Below, one piece after another: positions 29,000 through 37,380 of a stretch of DNA of 64,000 nucleotides. Each line of letters begins with the position of its first letter. The first letter of the stretch is position 1. Where the stretch lies: assembly GCF_014200725.1 (NCBI RefSeq), contig NZ_JACHCL010000011.1, forward strand, positions 1 through 64,000, written 5' to 3'. A model generated the notes under the pieces. It did no database searches. It saw nothing but the letters and a program-made list of their open reading frames with translations, and was not told the origin of the DNA. This DNA is from Janthinobacterium silvisoli. Lineage in GTDB: Bacteria > Pseudomonadota > Gammaproteobacteria > Burkholderiales > Burkholderiaceae_D. A program made the translations under genes and the position numbers.

Positions 29000-31733
29000 C
29001 ATCTTCTCCTGCATCATCGCCGAACAGATCCCGCAGCGCGACCTGGTTTAGTCGGTATACGACTGTCTCTCCTTCCGATAGTGGATCGAAATCCGGGAAA
29101 CTGAGGCTGATTGCAACCATCGGTTCCGTACCGATTTCCGAGACATCCATCATGCCCTTACCTTGGCTCTTCTTACTAAGGTTCTTTTCAATCCGCTCTT
29201 TAGCCTGGATGAAGTGAATCGTCAGCAAAGGACGCAAGCGGAACCTCCGGTATTGGTGTCCCGGCACCGAGCGCGTTTTCTGATCCTTCTTATTCTGCTG
29301 CTCCCAATCAAGTTCGGCAGCTTGAATCTCCTTGGCCTCCATCTTTACAAGCTCATCGCTTGTATCACCGACCCTCTGCTTGTTCAGCCTGAGATATGAA
29401 ACTCCTTTTGGTACTTTCTCGAATTGCCGTTTCCGACAGCGCACTGTCCCGAAACTTCCGTTGACGAGTGGTACCGTTATGCCTGCTACGATCTCGCCCA
29501 AGCCTTGCGGAATGGACAAGTCCCATTTTTCAAGCGCGGCGTATCCGTTACCTTGTATGAAACGCACCAAGGGGCGGACACCATCCTCTGAGTCCGGAAT
29601 AAACTCCGTATTCATGTTGCTGATATTGAGCGCTGAAAGGATGGTGGCGATCCGACTCTTGTCAATTCCAGACCAGACAAAACGGTTACCAACCATTTCG
29701 GCCCCCCCTTGTTCAAGCACAAATTTCTCAACCAATCGGACATTCTCTGCGTTTAGGGCAGGAACCCGCGGAACGCTTGCAGTCTCAATGCCAGATGCAC
29801 TGAATGATACGGAATGCTCCACGTCCTGGCCGCTTCGCATCTTGTTCTGGGCGGTGACGATTAACGTATCCGGATGTGACTTAACCCGAATGCCAAATTT
29901 CGATGGAGGTAAGCGATTGGCACTCATGCGTCGGAAGTCGGTACGCAGTTCTGCGACCGCTTGGGCGATATGTTCATACCACTCTTGGGTATCGGCATCC
30001 ATCCAGATACGGAACAAATCGTCATATCCAGCACGGTAACCAAACCAGCGCCCCATCTGCAGAAGGGTGTCATATGCTTTGGAGTTGCGATAGAAATAGC
30101 TAACGCTCAGGCCCTCCAAAGTGATTCCCCGGGATAACGTGAGTCCCCCTACCGCAATGACACGGCGACCTTTTTCGGTATCGCGATAGGTCGAGTAATC
30201 GAGCTTTTCCTCCGGCGGTGATTTCTGATTGATCGTTACGACTTTGATAGAAGCAACAGAGTCATTAAGAGTCTTGCGGATCTGGTCCCAAGTGACTTCC
30301 ACATTTTTGAACTCCTCGTCCCAAGCGGTCTTCAGACTAACGAGTTCTGGGTGAGTGCGCCACGATCTCCCGGCGAGATACTGATGAATTTCCTGTTTCA
30401 GAGTGTAGAGAAAACTATTGATCTTCTCTGATACGCGTCCCTGCACATCGGTAAAGCGACTCACGTTAACGAGCATCGAGCGATGCTTCAGCTCTTCACC
30501 GCGAATATCGCGTATGGCACAGGTGAGCAAAAACACACGGACAGCGTCGTGCAGGCTCTCAGGCAATGCGTCTACAATATGGTCTTTCTTGTGGACATAC
30601 GGAAAGCTCTCTTCCACGTCGGTGATGTCACGAAGCTGGTGATAATACCTGCCATCTTCGAGAAAGATGCTCGAGGCGCCGATGTAATGTGATGGCGTGT
30701 TAAGGCTATAAATGAAATTTGACGGGAAGAGATCCGTTTCATTGTCCGGATTGATGAAAACATTGGCAAATGGCGTCGCGGTGTAGGCCACGTAAGATGA
30801 ACGGGAAAACTTCCCGATGGCTTGGCGGATGAGGCGGTTGATCGTCGCTGGTTCTTGACCTTCCTTTCGAACGTTAACCGAGGCGTTGTCTGCCTCGTCG
30901 TCTATAACAAGCAGCGGCATGTCGTGGACGGCGTGGCCCGTCAGTTTAAGTTGTGCCTCAAGCCAGGCGACGAGATTCTCCAACGGCGCTTTATTTTTTT
31001 TCATGACAAACAAGATTGGCTCGCTGATGTTTGCCAAGGGAATGCCGTTGAGTACTTGGGCATTACTGGTAAGAAAATCACGCTCGACTGACGTTAGCAC
31101 GTTAGCGGAACGCTTTCTATTGATTCCTGCTCCAATGGCTTTGCTCTCGCGATCGCGGGCAAGAAGCTTGCTGCTATCTCGCCCGACGAATCCCAAATCG
31201 AGCCGCTCTTGGGTCTGCTTGCGCAAATCCTCAATCACACCGGTCAGCAGTACTATTACACGGTAACCGGCATCTGCGGCCTTGGCGATCAGTCCGCTGT
31301 AGCTTGCCGTTTTGCCAGATTGCACATCGCCCATCACCAGACCTCGGATTCCCCATGACTCCTCTCTGACGGGATTGCCGCATTCTGTCAGAATGCCATC
31401 TGTGTCCTCGTCGAGCACGCGGACAACGTTGGGACTCCAGCCCTGGCTCTGTAGCAACCGCCTGTAGCTATCCCAGTAGTTCCATTCGATACTACCCTTT
31501 ACATCGGAAACCCAAGGTGCAAAGCTGCTCTCACGTACGACCTCACCGACCGTCATGCGGATGCCGATTGTCGATTCCAGCTTCTTGCATACGTGCGCCA
31601 AGCCTTCTTGACCCAAGCCTGTATCGAGCAGAGCCAGCTTCCCAAGCACTTCTTGAAGAAGTTCGTCAGTAAGCGTCCGTCCATTGATTAACATCATTGC
31701 CATTCCAACGTGATCCATTGAAAAACTGCTCAT
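28983..31733 (-). CDS. Z1 domain helicase-like ATPase
   Basis: P-loop ATPase of 916 aa of the Z1 family (Pfam PF10593), a branch of superfamily 2-like helicases linked to R-M loci. Walker A is GDVQSGKT (135-142) and the DEAD-box-type Walker B is DDEAD (278-282). A C-terminal helicase-like segment includes AVGGLTLSRGITLEGL and QMGRWFGYRAGYDDL, with the arginine finger-like R in the latter. It would couple ATP use to DNA translocation or remodelling. A Shine-Dalgarno AAGGA precedes the ATG, which overlaps the ATPase stop by 4 nt. The C-terminus ends in an acidic stretch of Asp/Glu residues. Confidence 0.88.
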   Translation of the reverse strand: MSSFSMDHVGMAMMLINGRTLTDELLQEVLGKLALLDTGLGQEGLAHVCKKLESTIGIRMTVGEVVRESSFAPWVSDVKGSIEWNYWDSYRRLLQSQGWSPNVVRVLDEDTDGILTECGNPVREESWGIRGLVMGDVQSGKTASYSGLIAKAADAGYRVIVLLTGVIEDLRKQTQERLDLGFVGRDSSKLLARDRESKAIGAGINRKRSANVLTSVERDFLTSNAQVLNGIPLANISEPILFVMKKNKAPLENLVAWLEAQLKLTGHAVHDMPLLVIDDEADNASVNVRKEGQEPATINRLIRQAIGKFSRSSYVAYTATPFANVFINPDNETDLFPSNFIYSLNTPSHYIGASSIFLEDGRYYHQLRDITDVEESFPYVHKKDHIVDALPESLHDAVRVFLLTCAIRDIRGEELKHRSMLVNVSRFTDVQGRVSEKINSFLYTLKQEIHQYLAGRSWRTHPELVSLKTAWDEEFKNVEVTWDQIRKTLNDSVASIKVVTINQKSPPEEKLDYSTYRDTEKGRRVIAVGGLTLSRGITLEGLSVSYFYRNSKAYDTLLQMGRWFGYRAGYDDLFRIWMDADTQEWYEHIAQAVAELRTDFRRMSANRLPPSKFGIRVKSHPDTLIVTAQNKMRSGQDVEHSVSFSASGIETASVPRVPALNAENVRLVEKFVLEQGGAEMVGNRFVWSGIDKSRIATILSALNISNMNTEFIPDSEDGVRPLVRFIQGNGYAALEKWDLSIPQGLGEIVAGITVPLVNGSFGTVRCRKRQFEKVPKGVSYLRLNKQRVGDTSDELVKMEAKEIQAAELDWEQQNKKDQKTRSVPGHQYRRFRLRPLLTIHFIQAKERIEKNLSKKSQGKGMMDVSEIGTEPMVAISLSFPDFDPLSEGETVVYRLNQVALRDLFGDDAGEDDDDED

Positions 31734-33178
31734 TGTTCAAATTCCTTCAGAAGCTGTTCGTGATATTGAGGAAAACGTGCAACTGGATCGAGGGCGATCA
31801 CGGTCTTGATCGTGAATCCGGTAATTTCCATAATTCTTGCTGCGACGGTGGCTGTCTCCGCATATCTATCCTCTAGTTTTGTCCTCCGATCACCACACAT
31901 GTCGGAGTAGATTGATTCCAGCGGCAGCGCGGCCGCCACCAGATCGAGGATATGTTGCAGCGCTTTTTGTGCTGACCCATCAAGAGTGTCCGTCAGACTA
32001 CGGATGATCGAATGATCCGGATTAAGCTCATAGCGGAAGGCTCCAGGCGAAGGCTCGATTCGATCCCAAAGGGGCTCGAAGCCAGGAGGTTGCTTCTGCC
32101 GGCGCCCAGGAAAGGTAACCGTCTTCCTGCTGGTACCGGCGAAGTGGGGAATCAGTTCGCGCAGACGGTTTCTGATAATGTCAGGTGGGTAGGCTGCCGA
32201 TTTCTTGATGTCCAGCGACCACAGGTGGTCAAGGGTATTGGGGATATCGACCTGCACGCGCGTCAGCTTAAAAAATTCTTCCTTTGGGACTAACCGAAAC
32301 CAAGTACCAGAAATGACCAGCCGGCGGTTACGGTAAACATAGAATCCTTGACTGCTGCGTAGACCCTCGCGACCTCCTGCATACTCTGCCTCATCTCGCG
32401 TCAGATAGTTCATGTGCGGTAGCACGTAAGGCTGCACCTGAATGGACTGTCCGTTCACGCTGATAGTCTGCCCTTCCAGCGGCTGGGTGAAGCTATTGCC
32501 CTTCAGAAATGGATCGATAGATTTCAGTGGCAATCCGTTAATCGCAATGGCGACAGGAGGGCTACCAGCCTCTCGTCGGGTGTAACGGTGAAACACAAAG
32601 GAAAGGTGTTGATGTAGATTCGCCATTCGCGCCGTCATCTCTGTAGCAGGATCGAGTGAGCCCGACATAAGACGGTCCAGCTGCTGCCAAACCACCAGCG
32701 TTCCTCTTTCCTGTCCCCGCAGTTCTTCGTACAGCGGCAGCTCCCTGCATTCACGTAAGTCAGGTACCACTACAACCCAGCGCTTTTCGGCACGTACTAC
32801 GTCCAGATCCCAGCAACGGACATGAACTTTGTTTTCCTGCTTGGTGACGACAGTAAGGCGGCGGCACTGGGATAGGGAGGCCGTTTTCAGTCCGAGACCA
32901 AAACGGCCGAGATCCTGTGCCGAGCGGGCATCAACCGGGTTGCTGCTGCCGTGACGCATCGCCTTAGTGAGACCTGCAGCGCTCATGCCATGCCCGTCAT
33001 CAAGGACTGCGACAAACGGTTCGCCGGTGCCGTCATACTCAATATTAACGCTAGTTGCACCTGCAGAAATGCTGTTGTCGATGAGATCTGCCAAAGCGGT
33101 TTCAGGGGTATATCCAATCGCGCGCATGGATTCAATAAGGCTTACTGGATCTGGAAGCACTTCAAGCGTCTTGGCCAA
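31730..33178 (-). CDS. GHKL ATPase, MutL/MORC-like, of the island
   Basis: HSP90-like ATPase of 482 aa. GHKL motifs are DLIDNSISAGA (N-box, 31-41), DDGHGMS (60-66) and GRFGLGLKTAS (91-101). The following S5-like transducer carries WSLDIKKSAAYPP, whose Lys pair fits the catalytic lysine of MORC and MutL. This matches the prokaryotic MORC-type ATPases found with Z1 helicases. Such ATPases usually dimerise on ATP binding and may clamp DNA. It is the first gene of the four-gene operon. The start is clear (MAKTLEVLPDPVSLIESMRA), but no strong promoter was recognised in the 616-bp region upstream. Confidence 0.87.
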   Translation of the reverse strand: MAKTLEVLPDPVSLIESMRAIGYTPETALADLIDNSISAGATSVNIEYDGTGEPFVAVLDDGHGMSAAGLTKAMRHGSSNPVDARSAQDLGRFGLGLKTASLSQCRRLTVVTKQENKVHVRCWDLDVVRAEKRWVVVVPDLRECRELPLYEELRGQERGTLVVWQQLDRLMSGSLDPATEMTARMANLHQHLSFVFHRYTRREAGSPPVAIAINGLPLKSIDPFLKGNSFTQPLEGQTISVNGQSIQVQPYVLPHMNYLTRDEAEYAGGREGLRSSQGFYVYRNRRLVISGTWFRLVPKEEFFKLTRVQVDIPNTLDHLWSLDIKKSAAYPPDIIRNRLRELIPHFAGTSRKTVTFPGRRQKQPPGFEPLWDRIEPSPGAFRYELNPDHSIIRSLTDTLDGSAQKALQHILDLVAAALPLESIYSDMCGDRRTKLEDRYAETATVAARIMEITGFTIKTVIALDPVARFPQYHEQLLKEFEQ

Positions 33179-33794
33179 AAATTTATTTCCTCGATAGAGT
33201 TGTAATTACTGCCCTCGCTCGCAGGACATCGACGATATTTAAAAGATTCAGGCTGGACGGCTTTCTGAGATGCGCTGCAAAATACATTTGCACGCCCCAC
33301 GCAAACTTTACCTACAGAAAAGCGATGGTTTAACTCGGCCCATTAAATAATTAACCATTCGCAATTTCTTTTCTAGAATACATCTTTATTAAAGCCACAA
33401 CAAGCGTCTTCATCGGGTATTGTTTATACAAAAGAGTACGTCAAGGGCATCCAGAATCATACTCTGGAGTATGCTGCGACTGGGGGAGCTACAAAATTCT
33501 CACCATACTTTCCCTGATTTCCAACGGGATTTCAATTAAAAGAGGGTATTAGTGAATTTATTGCAGTATTTTTAGAATAACACCACTTCCCTAAACATTT
33601 CTGATTGCTGATTTGACTGCCCGACGTTTCTGTCGCTCTTCGTAGCTTAGGCAAGAAAGTACAGCTTTCAGATGCCACGATCTGTTGACGGAACAAGCGC
33701 TGAATTTAAGTGTGTTAGATGAGGACGATTGAAGACACGAACGACAGAGTTAGCCGCAACGCAATCGGATAAACGCCGGCTAATCAACGTCCTA
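33179..33794. other. gene-free control region between the MORC ATPase gene and vsr
   Basis: No credible gene is seen in this AT-rich stretch; the short frames here have no ribosome binding site. It must hold the promoter of the four-gene operon and the 3' end of the vsr transcript. A perfect dyad lies at 33458-33473. No clear -35/-10 pair was found on the minus strand. Confidence 0.6.
33458..33473. promoter_or_regulatory. perfect dyad upstream of the island operon
   Basis: CATACTC and GAGTATG form a 7-bp perfect inverted repeat around TG. It lies about 280 bp upstream of the MORC ATPase start and could be an operator; no controller protein gene is visible. Confidence 0.35.
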
Positions 33795-34202
33795 CTACGT
33801 GATTTCTCGAGCGAGCCGCTGAAGTCTGTCATCCGGTTCGCGTTTGAGTTCGCACTCCCACACAACGATAACGCGCCATCCTGTTGTCTGCAAAGCAGCA
33901 AGATTCTTGGCATCGCGCTCCAAGTTGTTCTGGAACTTCGTTTTCCATCGTTCGGTATTCGATGCAGGTTGCGTCGCAAAGCGACAGCCAGCGTGTTGAT
34001 GCCAAAAACATCCGTGCACGAAAATCACTACGCGGTATTTTGGCAATACAAGATCTGGCGAGCCGGGTAGTTTACGCACGTGCAGTCGGTAGCGGAAGCC
34101 CTGCCCATGGAGGTATCGTCGTACAGCCATTTCGGGTTTCGTATTTTTCGACTGAATCCCTGACATCATTCTCGACCGAGTCTCCGAATCGACTATGTCC
34201 AT
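33795..34202 (-). CDS. vsr: very short patch repair endonuclease Vsr
   Basis: Mismatch nicking endonuclease (135 aa) that acts on T:G mismatches produced by deamination of 5-methylcytosine. By alignment in mind with E. coli Vsr, the key residues are E24, D50 (SPDLVLP), H63 and H68 (FVHGCFWH) and D97, all in the expected spacing. Its usual job is to protect the site methylated by the partner methyltransferase. AGGA lies 5 nt before the ATG. The gene starts 15 bp from the divergent methyltransferase gene. Whether it also takes part in defence is not shown. Confidence 0.93.
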   Translation of the reverse strand: MDIVDSETRSRMMSGIQSKNTKPEMAVRRYLHGQGFRYRLHVRKLPGSPDLVLPKYRVVIFVHGCFWHQHAGCRFATQPASNTERWKTKFQNNLERDAKNLAALQTTGWRVIVVWECELKREPDDRLQRLAREIT

Positions 34203-34217
34203 TTTTCCTGGTATCCT

Positions 34218-35882
34218 ATGGGTCTATACGAGTTTTTATCTAAGGCAAAGTTGCTCATCAAACAGAAATCCAGTTTTACGGGAAATATTCCTATCGTTGA
34301 CCTCTTTGCTGGCCCAGGAGGTCTTGGCGAAGGATTTTCGTCAGTAGAAAATGATCCTTTCAGAATAATTGTATCGGCAGAAATGAGTTCTTCTGCGCAC
34401 AGTACACTTCATCTGAGAGCTTTCTATCGTCTACTCAAACGTCGAGGCGAAAATTCCCTTGAATCTTATTATCTTTTTTGCAATGGCGAGTCGGAATGCC
34501 CATACGACAACACCAACCATGACGCATGGGTAGAGGCAGGCGAAGAAGCGCTGCAACTGGAGTTGGGGAAGCCTCATGATAACGATAAGCTTGACCGAAG
34601 AATTTCCGCCCATGAGCTCGGTCCAGACACTCCATGGGTACTAATTGGCGGACCTCCATGTCAGGCATATTCGCTCGTGGGGCGAGCTCGAAACCGCGGC
34701 AAGGTCGAGTACCGTGCTGAAGACGATCATCGTCATTTCCTCTACAAGGAATATTTACGGATCATTCAGAAATACCGTCCTGCAGTATTCGTAATGGAAA
34801 ACGTAAAGGGTATTCTCACAGCAACTGTTAGTGGAAAGAAAATTTTCGAAACGATCCTCAAAGATCTTTCGGATCCTGATAAGGCAATGAAAATGCCAGC
34901 CTCCGGAAGCGGATACCGTATCCATTCGCTTACCTGTGCGACCAGCTATTCCGCCAAGGACGCTCCTCGCAATATCGATGTGCACGATTTCGTCATCAAG
35001 GCAGAACAGCATGGGATACCACAAGCACGGCACCGTGTGATTCTCATCGGCGTTCGTGAAGATATAGGCTTGCCCCCCCCTGGGCAGATCGCGAAAGCAC
35101 GTGAGGTCACCGTAGAGCAAGTTATTGGTTCTCTACCCAAGCTACGCAGCCGGCTCAGCAAGGAGCCTGATTCGGATGAAGGTTGGGGGGACGTGGTGGC
35201 AAATCACTTTAGCGAAATGGCACATGAGGTCAAGGAAAACCACGGACATGCTGGATTGCAGGAGGTACTCAAAGAAGCATCTGTTTCAATCAAACGAGGA
35301 CTCGGCACGGGTAACAAGCAGCTTGGTATCCTAAAACAGGATATGGAGAGTCCGGAACTACTCAATGGCTGGTATCACGATCCACGGCTTGCGGTCTGGC
35401 TGAACCATGACGCCAGAGGACATATGCGCACCGATCTGCGGCGCTATGCTTACGCTGCGGCGTTTGCCGACGCGTTTGGCAGGTCGCCGAAGGGACACGT
35501 CGAATTCTCACTGCAGGGATTGAGGCCTAATCATGATAATTGGGAAACGGGCAAGTTCTCTGATCGCTTCCGTGTCCAGTTGCGCGGACGGCCAGCCACG
35601 ACGGTCACTAGTCACATTTCCAAAGATGGTCACTACTTCATCCATTATGATCCAAAGCAGTGCCGAAGCCTGACTGTGCGCGAAGCAGCCAGGCTGCAAA
35701 CCTTCCCGGACAACTATTTTTTTCAAGGGAATAGGACCGAACAGTTCCATCAGGTAGGAAATGCTGTTCCCCCTCTTCTCGCAAAAAAAATTGGAGATAT
35801 TGTCTATGCTCTATTGGGAGGCACCGATGCCGGCGTCTCAAGCTCTGTGCAACAGGATATAGGGGAACAGGTCACGGGGTAG
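34218..35882 (+). CDS. DNA (cytosine-5-)-methyltransferase
   Basis: C5-cytosine methyltransferase (554 aa). Motif I is DLFAGPGG (28-35), motif IV GGPPCQ with the catalytic Cys148, motif VI ENV (195-197), motif VIII QARHR (269-273), and motifs IX-X are VREAARLQTFPDNY and QVGNAVPP near the C-terminus. The variable target recognition region lies between about 285 and 470; its recognition site cannot be read from sequence. Motifs I and IV are about 115 residues apart, some 50 more than in small enzymes such as M.HhaI. No clear Shine-Dalgarno precedes the ATG, so a leaderless or weak start is possible. It should protect host DNA from the island's nuclease. Confidence 0.93.
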   Translation: MGLYEFLSKAKLLIKQKSSFTGNIPIVDLFAGPGGLGEGFSSVENDPFRIIVSAEMSSSAHSTLHLRAFYRLLKRRGENSLESYYLFCNGESECPYDNTNHDAWVEAGEEALQLELGKPHDNDKLDRRISAHELGPDTPWVLIGGPPCQAYSLVGRARNRGKVEYRAEDDHRHFLYKEYLRIIQKYRPAVFVMENVKGILTATVSGKKIFETILKDLSDPDKAMKMPASGSGYRIHSLTCATSYSAKDAPRNIDVHDFVIKAEQHGIPQARHRVILIGVREDIGLPPPGQIAKAREVTVEQVIGSLPKLRSRLSKEPDSDEGWGDVVANHFSEMAHEVKENHGHAGLQEVLKEASVSIKRGLGTGNKQLGILKQDMESPELLNGWYHDPRLAVWLNHDARGHMRTDLRRYAYAAAFADAFGRSPKGHVEFSLQGLRPNHDNWETGKFSDRFRVQLRGRPATTVTSHISKDGHYFIHYDPKQCRSLTVREAARLQTFPDNYFFQGNRTEQFHQVGNAVPPLLAKKIGDIVYALLGGTDAGVSSSVQQDIGEQVTG

Positions 35883-35890
35883 AGACCCGA

Positions 35891-35922
35891 AACTTGATCA
35901 ACATTGAACTTGATGAATATTG
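35891..35922. repeat. 16-bp imperfect tandem repeat at the right edge of the island
   Basis: AACTTGATCAACATTG is followed directly by AACTTGATGAATATTG (14 of 16 identical), just after the methyltransferase stop. Confidence 0.6.
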
Positions 35923-35926
35923 ACGT
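35916..35926. repeat. right copy of the 11-bp direct repeat
   Basis: AATATTGACGT, identical to the end of gyrB at 25679-25689 and in the same orientation. Confidence 0.5.
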
Positions 35927-35946
35927 CCTGGCGTGGAGAAAACCTA

Positions 35947-36622
35947 CTAAATCAATTTTTTGGCCCCCGTCCCCGCAGCCGGTGTCACGCCCTCCCACAG
36001 GTGAAAGGCCCGCGCAAACGAGTTGACTTCTTCGAAGTCCAGCAAAAAAGCCACTTCGCCTATGCCTAGGCTGGTGACTTTCAGCAGGCGGCTGGCGGAT
36101 TGGTAGTGTACTTCATCGGGCACGCCATGGTCGCGATCAGGGTGCGGCTAGCATCATTGTTCGATAGCCCGAGGTCCAGTCCCGGCAATAGTATCGCCAG
36201 GAACTGGACATTGCGCTTAACCATGGGCAGCGCCAGCGCAGCTTCGTCGAAAACCATCACGTCGTGCGGAGCGTCGAAACAAATATCGCAGCCGAAGTGC
36301 TGTTGCAACATGGACTCGTGCGCGGGTTCACGGGTCAGTTAGATGCGGCGCGGCTTGATGGGGGTATTCGTGCCTTGCTGGGCGACTTTGTCGATGCCTG
36401 CAAAGATCAGGTCGGTCAGCAGCGCCGGTGGTTCCTCATTAGCCAGCAGCCATTGAAAACGCAAACGCGCTTCGCCATGCGCAATGTCGAGCCAGACTTT
36501 TTCCGGGGAGACCAGGCGCTTGTAACGAACCAGGCGTTCCAGCCCTTCGCCCAGGGTATTCGAGTGCAGCGCGGCGAGCGAAGCCACGTTCTCTTCATCG
36601 GTCAGTGCGGCATGACCCAGTC
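35947..36622 (-). pseudogene. decayed AraC family regulator, paralogue of the intact gene at 38033-39028
   Basis: Closely similar over most of its length to the intact AraC gene about 2 kb downstream, in the same orientation. It lacks the N-terminal third. It has a nonsense change (GAA to TAA after KPRRI, at 36339-36341) and an internal deletion of about 130 bp near 36115-36125 that removes the first helix-turn-helix. Its C-terminal codons end differently (WEGVTPAAGTGAKKLI instead of WEGVTPAGWRLNAAA), so it is a diverged paralogue and not a fresh copy. It lies immediately beyond the right edge of the defence island. Confidence 0.85.
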
Positions 36623-36744
36623 ATGGTTCGACGCATGGAGCGTTGGACATCAAAATGCTAAACAGGTTCTTTGCGCATACCCAAGGACCATTGATGGATC
36701 AGAGGAAAACCAGTAGCGCAGCTAGCACGCAGACCAAACAAGAA

Positions 36745-36773
36745 TTGACATGACGATTAATCTGTAATAAAGT
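36745..36773 (+). promoter_or_regulatory. candidate sigma70 promoter of the Rrf2 gene
   Basis: A perfect TTGACA (36745-36750) is followed after 17 nt by TAAAGT (36768-36773), 28 bp before the Rrf2 ATG. Confidence 0.5.
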
Positions 36774-36801
36774 CACCGACACACAAACCAATTATCTCAC
36801 C

Positions 36802-37248
36802 ATGCCTACCAGTACCCGCTTCGCCGTTGCCGTCCATGTCCTCGCTGCGCTGGCCGTCAGTGGCGACAAGCCATTGCGCTCCGAAGATCTGGGATATTCC
36901 GCGAACACGGGCGCTGTCGTTATCCGTGGCTTGCTGTCGCGCCTGAACGATGCGGGGTTGACGCGCTCGCAACTGGGGGCTGGTGGTGGCGCCATGCTGG
37001 CAAAGCCTGCGGCCGAGATCAGGCTGCTGGACGTGTATGCGGCGGTCGAGGATACGGAACTGTTTTCCGTGCACCGGACGCCGCCTTGTGAAAGCTGCGC
37101 TGTGGGCGGCAATATTCTCGATGCGCTGCAGCCTGCACTGGCCCGTGCGCGTGGCGCGCTGGAGGATGAATTGGCAAAAACCACCGTTGCGGATATTGCG
37201 CTGGAAGTGTCGCGTCTGGGGAAATTTTCCATTCCATTGATTTGGTGA
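36802..37248 (+). CDS. Rrf2 family transcriptional regulator
   Basis: Winged-helix regulator of 148 aa. The N-terminus TRFAVAVHVLAALAVS and the wing segment LLSRLNDAGLTRSQLGAGGG are typical. Only two cysteines, C96 and C99 (PPCESCAVGG), lie where IscR-like members have three cluster ligands, so an Fe-S cluster is doubtful; a thiol or other redox signal is possible. It is followed 132 bp later by an NADP-binding oxidoreductase gene that it may control. The name YwnA-like would suit its length, but this is not certain. Confidence 0.85.
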   Translation: MPTSTRFAVAVHVLAALAVSGDKPLRSEDLGYSANTGAVVIRGLLSRLNDAGLTRSQLGAGGGAMLAKPAAEIRLLDVYAAVEDTELFSVHRTPPCESCAVGGNILDALQPALARARGALEDELAKTTVADIALEVSRLGKFSIPLIW

Positions 37249-37380
37249 TTTTTTTATTTATAAATGTCGATGTGTCATAAACACACATTCTTCGTGCGAG
37301 CGACGCATGCAAAGGACCGCCAGCCGGCAGGGGCGCTGACGGCTCTTCTTATTAGCCCCTCACATCCACAGGAGTACATC

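Larger units (their letters stand above)
25918..35882. other. defence island: MORC ATPase-Z1-PD(D/E)XK-AIPR operon with Vsr and cytosine methyltransferase
   Basis: Six genes occupy this block, with no housekeeping gene among them. Four overlap on the minus strand (33178 down to 25918), vsr lies on the same strand upstream, and the methyltransferase is divergent. Codon use is visibly less GC-biased than in the flanking genes, as expected of acquired DNA. Such gene sets, with a MutL/MORC-like ATPase, Z1 helicase, nuclease, Vsr and DNA methylase, were described by comparative genomics as predicted restriction-modification systems (work on MutL homologues in R-M systems and MORC origins by Iyer, Abhiman and Aravind). 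The mechanism given here is inference. Confidence 0.8.

Noticed and set aside
33729-34070. 113-codon plus-strand frame opposite vsr
   Set aside because: It is the shadow of vsr, which has all catalytic residues in place.
25918-35882. Prophage or integrative element
   Set aside because: No integrase, transposase, relaxase, phage structural gene or tRNA is present; only the short repeats hint at mobility.
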